The translations under genes and the position numbers were made by a program. Shown piece by piece: positions 37,657 through 40,455 of a stretch of DNA of 40,455 nucleotides (position 1 is the stretch's first letter; the number at the start of each line of letters is the position of its first letter). The notes under the pieces are model-generated. The model searched no databases. It was not told where the DNA came from and saw only the letters and a program-made list of their open reading frames with translations. This DNA is from an uncultured Christensenella sp. (GTDB lineage: Bacteria; Bacillota; Clostridia; Christensenellales; Borkfalkiaceae): positions 22,007 through 62,461 of the forward strand of contig CAJTRW010000008.1 in the NCBI GenBank assembly GCA_910578765.1, in the 5' to 3' direction.

Positions 37657-38267
37657 TACCTGCAACAGCCGTTACAAAGGCAATTAAGGCACATATTCAG
37701 GTAACAGCATTGCAGACAGGACGAGCACCAGTTGCCGCCCATTTGCTCGTCTGCGTCCGACGTCATTGTCTGACCCTGATAAACTGTACCGCCCGCGTTG
37801 TTTTTAGAGTCGTAATTTATTTTATCGTTAAGCTTTTTATAGGTTTCCTTGTATTTATCGTTGTCCGGCTCCAACTGGATGGCAATTTCAAGCTGTTTTT
37901 TGCTTTCGTTTATCCAGTTTTTACGGTAAAACACCACGCTTTGCAAATAGTGCCAGCGTGCGCCCCGCTCGTTAAAGCCGTCGAGAATTCTCTGCGCTTC
38001 GGGAATATCGCCAGTGCGGATAAGCTCCTCTACCCTTGCAAACGAGCTTTCGCCGTCGTCGGCGTGGGCGTCCTCGGACAGCTCGCTCATAAGCTCGTTA
38101 TAAGCGGTTTCTATTTTTGTAAGCATTTTGGCGGCGTTGTTGCCCGTTTCGCCGTCCATAAACCTTTCTTCGAGGTATTTTTCCCTAAGCTTATCGTACG
38201 CCGCTTTTACGTCTTCCTTAGCGGCGTTTTCATCCAGTCCGAAAAGTTCAAGATTTTTTTTATTCAT
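37656..38267 (-). CDS. J-domain-like protein without HPD motif and with a cysteine-rich C-terminus
   Basis: The 203-residue protein begins with a J-domain-like helical hairpin (LELFGLDENAAKEDVKAAYDKLREKYLEERF). The HPD tripeptide needed to stimulate DnaK is missing: LEERF stands in its place. Helical TPR-like repeats follow (about 75-150). The tail contains nine cysteines in 23 residues (CSSCLQCCYLNMC then LNCLCNGCCR), suggesting metal binding, lipid attachment or disulfides. It overlaps the DUF5685-like gene by 8 bases. J-like and DUF5685 genes side by side recur in Clostridia to my knowledge, but no function is established. Confidence 0.8.
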   Translation of the reverse strand: MNKKNLELFGLDENAAKEDVKAAYDKLREKYLEERFMDGETGNNAAKMLTKIETAYNELMSELSEDAHADDGESSFARVEELIRTGDIPEAQRILDGFNERGARWHYLQSVVFYRKNWINESKKQLEIAIQLEPDNDKYKETYKKLNDKINYDSKNNAGGTVYQGQTMTSDADEQMGGNWCSSCLQCCYLNMCLNCLCNGCCR

Positions 38268-39126
38268 TTTCGCATCCTTTTTTATTGCAGCCGCATGCCA
38301 TAAGACTTCTTGTCTTTAACGGTATGCCGCGCAGAATTATGTTATCCGTCAAATCGTGATTGAACCTGAAATTTATCTTGCAGAGCCTTGCGCGCATGTC
38401 CGCGAAAAGGCTGTCGAAAAGGAAATTCAATTCCTCCCTGTTTTCTGCGACCGCTTCCGCCTTGCTGCTCTGCCCGAACGAAAGCGCAAGCACGTTGTAG
38501 CGCTTTTTCTTTACGTCCTTGTCGTAGTCGTCAAGCGCGTCCGCAAGATAGACCCACTTGCCCAAATCGTAGAAAAGTCCTTCCGTGTCCGCGGTGGAAA
38601 ACTCCCCCAGCGCGTAGACGGAAAGCTTGCGCATCATTTCCGCCGTCGGTTCGCAAGCCATATCTATTACTGTACAGCCGTCTTTTTCAAGCTTTGCCTG
38701 CTCCCGCATCTGTCCGCTTATTATATCGACAACCTGCGGGTGCTTCCTGTAAGCGCGCTTTAAACCGCGCTTGTAAAAGTGGCGGAAAATGCCTTTTCTG
38801 TCGCCGTCTGCCTTGTCGTCGCAAAGCTTATAGTACGTCAGTACGGTATTTATACAGCCTATCAGTACGGACGTGCCGTCGCAAGAAGCCATAGGTCTTC
38901 TTTTGAATATATGAAGCGCGCACCGCTCCTTTTTTATGTTTACGTCTTCCCTGCGTATATTATGAACAAGCGCGGAAACAAAAGCCATGTCGTAAGTAAG
39001 CGACGTCCGCGCGCGCTGACCGCAGCCCGCGCCTATGCTTTTGCACAGCCCGCAGTAAAGCGCTTTGTATAAATTTTCGTCCTTTATAAACAGATAAGGC
39101 GTATCGGGCTGGATATAACCGAACAA
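38260..39126 (-). CDS. DUF5685-like family protein
   Basis: The 288-residue protein starts FGYIQPDTPYLFIKDENLYKALYCGLC, followed by KSIG...RTSLTYDMAFVSALVHN. This matches the pattern I associate with DUF5685: a CGLC cysteine pair, helical bundle, and later YLADALDDYDKDVKKKRYN with acidic residues that could bind metal. The ending is MACGCNKKGCENE, again Cys-rich. It begins with TTG at 39126, with GAGG 5 bases upstream; no ATG is available for this conserved N-terminus. It heads the five-gene run. Its reaction is unknown. Confidence 0.75.
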   Translation of the reverse strand: MFGYIQPDTPYLFIKDENLYKALYCGLCKSIGAGCGQRARTSLTYDMAFVSALVHNIRREDVNIKKERCALHIFKRRPMASCDGTSVLIGCINTVLTYYKLCDDKADGDRKGIFRHFYKRGLKRAYRKHPQVVDIISGQMREQAKLEKDGCTVIDMACEPTAEMMRKLSVYALGEFSTADTEGLFYDLGKWVYLADALDDYDKDVKKKRYNVLALSFGQSSKAEAVAENREELNFLFDSLFADMRARLCKINFRFNHDLTDNIILRGIPLKTRSLMACGCNKKGCENE

Positions 39127-39184
39127 ATCGAACCTCGGAAAACTTTAATTTTTAAGGGAGCGAAGCCTGCATTGACGGGCGGCC

Positions 39185-39240
39185 GTCATTACGAACGTAG
39201 TGAAGAATTTTTTCAGATCCTTCGCTTTGCTCAGGATGAC
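39185..39240. repeat. Dispersed inverted-repeat element, copy 2
   Basis: The left arm GTCATTACGAACGTAGTGAAG (39185-39205) and the right arm ending TTTGCTCAGGATGAC (to 39240) are complementary at their ends (GTCAT/ATGAC) and at GAAG/CTTC. The right arm is the reverse complement of the element core at 592-618. It lies between trpS and the DUF5685-like gene. Confidence 0.6.
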
Positions 39241-39295
39241 AAAAAGAAATACATGCCCGACATGGCAAAAAAAAAATTCAAATAAACACAGCCGG

Positions 39296-40297
39296 CTAAA
39301 ACTGATAAAACCCTATTTTTTTGTAAACCTTGGAAAGAGTTTTATTTGCCGCGCGGTTGGCGCGTTCCGCGCCGGATTTAAGCGCGCTTTCGAGATACGC
39401 CTTGTCCGCAAGCAGTTTGGACTGCTCCGCCTGTATAGGCGCAAGCTTATCGGCAACCGCTTCGCCCACGGCAAGCTTAAATTCGCCGTAGCCTTTGCCC
39501 GCAAAGTCCGCCTCCGCTTCCGCTATGCTTTTACCGGTAAACGCGGAATATATGCTAAGTAAATTGCTTACGCCCGCCTTGTTTTCGGGGTCGTATTTTA
39601 TTTCGTTTCCGCTGTCCGTCACGGCGCGTTTGAACTTCCTTATAACCGTATCCTTATCGTCGGAAAGGAATACCGAGCCGTTTAAATTTTCCGCCGACTT
39701 GGACATTTTTTTAGTCGGGTCGAGCAAATCGCATATTTTTGCGCCGACCTTCATGAATACGCCTTGGGGAACCTTAAAAGTGGGCGTGTAAACATTGTTG
39801 AAGCGTTGCGCTATATCGCGCGCTATTTCCAGATGCTGACGCTGGTCCTCGCCGACAGGCACGACGTCCGTCTGATAAAGAAGAATATCCGCCGCCATTA
39901 AAACGGGATAATCCATAAGCCCCATGTTTATATTATCGGCATGTTTGGCGCTCTTATCCTTGAACTGCGTCATTCTTTCCATTTCGCCGACGTAGGTGAA
40001 CGTGTTCAACACCCAGCACAGCTCTGCATGCGCCGGAACGTGAGACTGGACGTACAGCACGCATCTTTCGGGATTCAAGCCGCAGGCAATGTAAAGCGCG
40101 GCAAGCGAAAGCGTGCGCTGTCTCAGCTCCGCAGGGTTCTGGCGCACGGTAATGGCGTGCATGTTTGCCATGGCGAAGAAGCAGTTGTATTCGTCCTGCA
40201 AAGCAACGAAGTTTTTTATCGCGCCGATATAGTTGCCGATTGTTAAATTGTTTGTGGGCTGAACCGCAGAGTACAGCGTTTTTTTATTGTCATCCAT
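39296..40297 (-). CDS. trpS: Tryptophanyl-tRNA synthetase
   Basis: This class I synthetase charges tRNA-Trp. The 333-residue protein has the HIGH-equivalent TIGNYIGA at residues 19-26, MDYPVLMAADILLYQTDVVPVGEDQRQH for tryptophan and ATP binding, and the KKMSKS loop near residue 196. AGG lies about 6 bases before the ATG. The 5' leader is only about 30 nt, too short for a T-box, although trpS is often T-box controlled in Bacillota. Confidence 0.97.
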   Translation of the reverse strand: MDDNKKTLYSAVQPTNNLTIGNYIGAIKNFVALQDEYNCFFAMANMHAITVRQNPAELRQRTLSLAALYIACGLNPERCVLYVQSHVPAHAELCWVLNTFTYVGEMERMTQFKDKSAKHADNINMGLMDYPVLMAADILLYQTDVVPVGEDQRQHLEIARDIAQRFNNVYTPTFKVPQGVFMKVGAKICDLLDPTKKMSKSAENLNGSVFLSDDKDTVIRKFKRAVTDSGNEIKYDPENKAGVSNLLSIYSAFTGKSIAEAEADFAGKGYGEFKLAVGEAVADKLAPIQAEQSKLLADKAYLESALKSGAERANRAANKTLSKVYKKIGFYQF

Positions 40298-40332
40298 TAT
40301 TTGCCTGAAAAGTCAAAATATTACTCATTGCA

Positions 40333-40361
40333 ATAATAACATATCCGAAACCAAAATGCAA
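40333..40361 (-). promoter_or_regulatory. Sigma-A promoter of trpS
   Basis: On the minus strand TTGCAT (40361-40356) and TATTAT (40338-40333) are 17 bases apart, placing the start near 40326. Confidence 0.65.
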
Positions 40362-40424
40362 AGATTTTTTTGACGATAAAAGTATAATCACGAAACTTAA
40401 AACCGTTTATCACCGACCGCACAC

Positions 40425-40455
40425 AAAAACCGCCGCCGAAGCGTAACGCTTCGGC
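40425..40455 (-). terminator. Terminator of a minus-strand gene beyond the right edge
   Basis: A 9-bp stem (GCCGAAGCG at 40435-40443 with 40447-40455, loop TAA) is followed on the minus strand by GGCGGTTTTTGTG. Confidence 0.75.

Noticed and set aside
40298..40330. T-box leader of trpS (and of hisS at 15541-15566)
   Set aside because: The leaders are about 30 and 26 bases, too short, and no T-box sequence is present.
1..40455. CRISPR arrays, tRNA or rRNA genes, prophage or insertion-sequence genes
   Set aside because: No regularly spaced repeats, cloverleaf candidates, rRNA motifs, transposases or phage proteins were recognised in reading both strands.

Overview
The window reads as chromosome of a spore-forming, low-to-mid GC member of the Bacillota (Clostridia-like), probably an uncultured lineage. 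The evidence is a set of sporulation genes (spoVT, a spoVB/yabM-type flippase, spoIIGA-sigE) and a long block of housekeeping genes in the order known from Bacillus and Clostridium (ylxM-ffh-rpsP-khpA-rimM-trmD-rbgA-rnhB-yraN, then comM-dprA-topA-trmFO-hslV-hslU). Promoters resemble the sigma-A consensus and most genes have AGGAGG-type ribosome binding sites. No tRNA, rRNA, CRISPR array, transposase or phage gene was seen.

Layout. 1-5.4 kb: a truncated XRE-type regulator gene faces a 1,581-residue surface protein. They share a promoter region with repeated operator-like motifs, and the surface-protein leader carries a dispersed inverted-repeat element. 5.5-12.6 kb, plus strand: lgt, spoVT, yabM-like flippase, mazG, dus, a remnant of a leucine-rich-repeat protein gene, spoIIGA and sigE. 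12.8-13.9 kb, plus strand: a small AT-rich pair (PPOX-fold protein and GNAT acetyltransferase) between two terminators. 14-32.9 kb, almost entirely minus strand: the translation, genome-maintenance and proteolysis block, read from ylxM on the right to trxA on the left. It is interrupted at 26.2-26.8 kb by a plus-strand hairpin RNA and an orphan basic protein. 33-35.3 kb: an orphan 76-residue protein, a cation:proton antiporter, and a gene-free stretch that looks like an independent noncoding RNA of about 400 nt. 35.3-40.3 kb, minus strand: trpS, then a five-gene run (DUF5685-like protein, J-like protein with a cysteine-rich tail, membrane protein, small helical protein, rlmD-like methyltransferase).

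How the genes fit together. The ylxM-to-yraN run serves membrane targeting (Ffh), ribosome assembly (S16, RimM, RbgA), tRNA/rRNA modification (TrmD, RlmD) and RNA/DNA upkeep (RNase HII). The comM-to-hslU run serves DNA uptake/recombination, topology, tRNA methylation and regulated proteolysis. spoIIGA-sigE and spoVT are the early mother-cell and late forespore parts of the sporulation programme.

The most unusual items are (1) the gene-free transcript unit at 34.9-35.35 kb, with a sigma-A promoter, at least seven local hairpins, repeated GGTAA motifs, tiny open frames with ribosome binding sites and a terminator; (2) the long hairpin RNA at 26.28-26.44 kb in front of an open frame that lacks a ribosome binding site; (3) three neighbouring proteins ending in cysteine clusters at 36.7-39.1 kb; and (4) the giant surface protein with a large cytoplasmic coiled-coil tail. 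All functional statements are from sequence reading alone; no database search or folding program was run.
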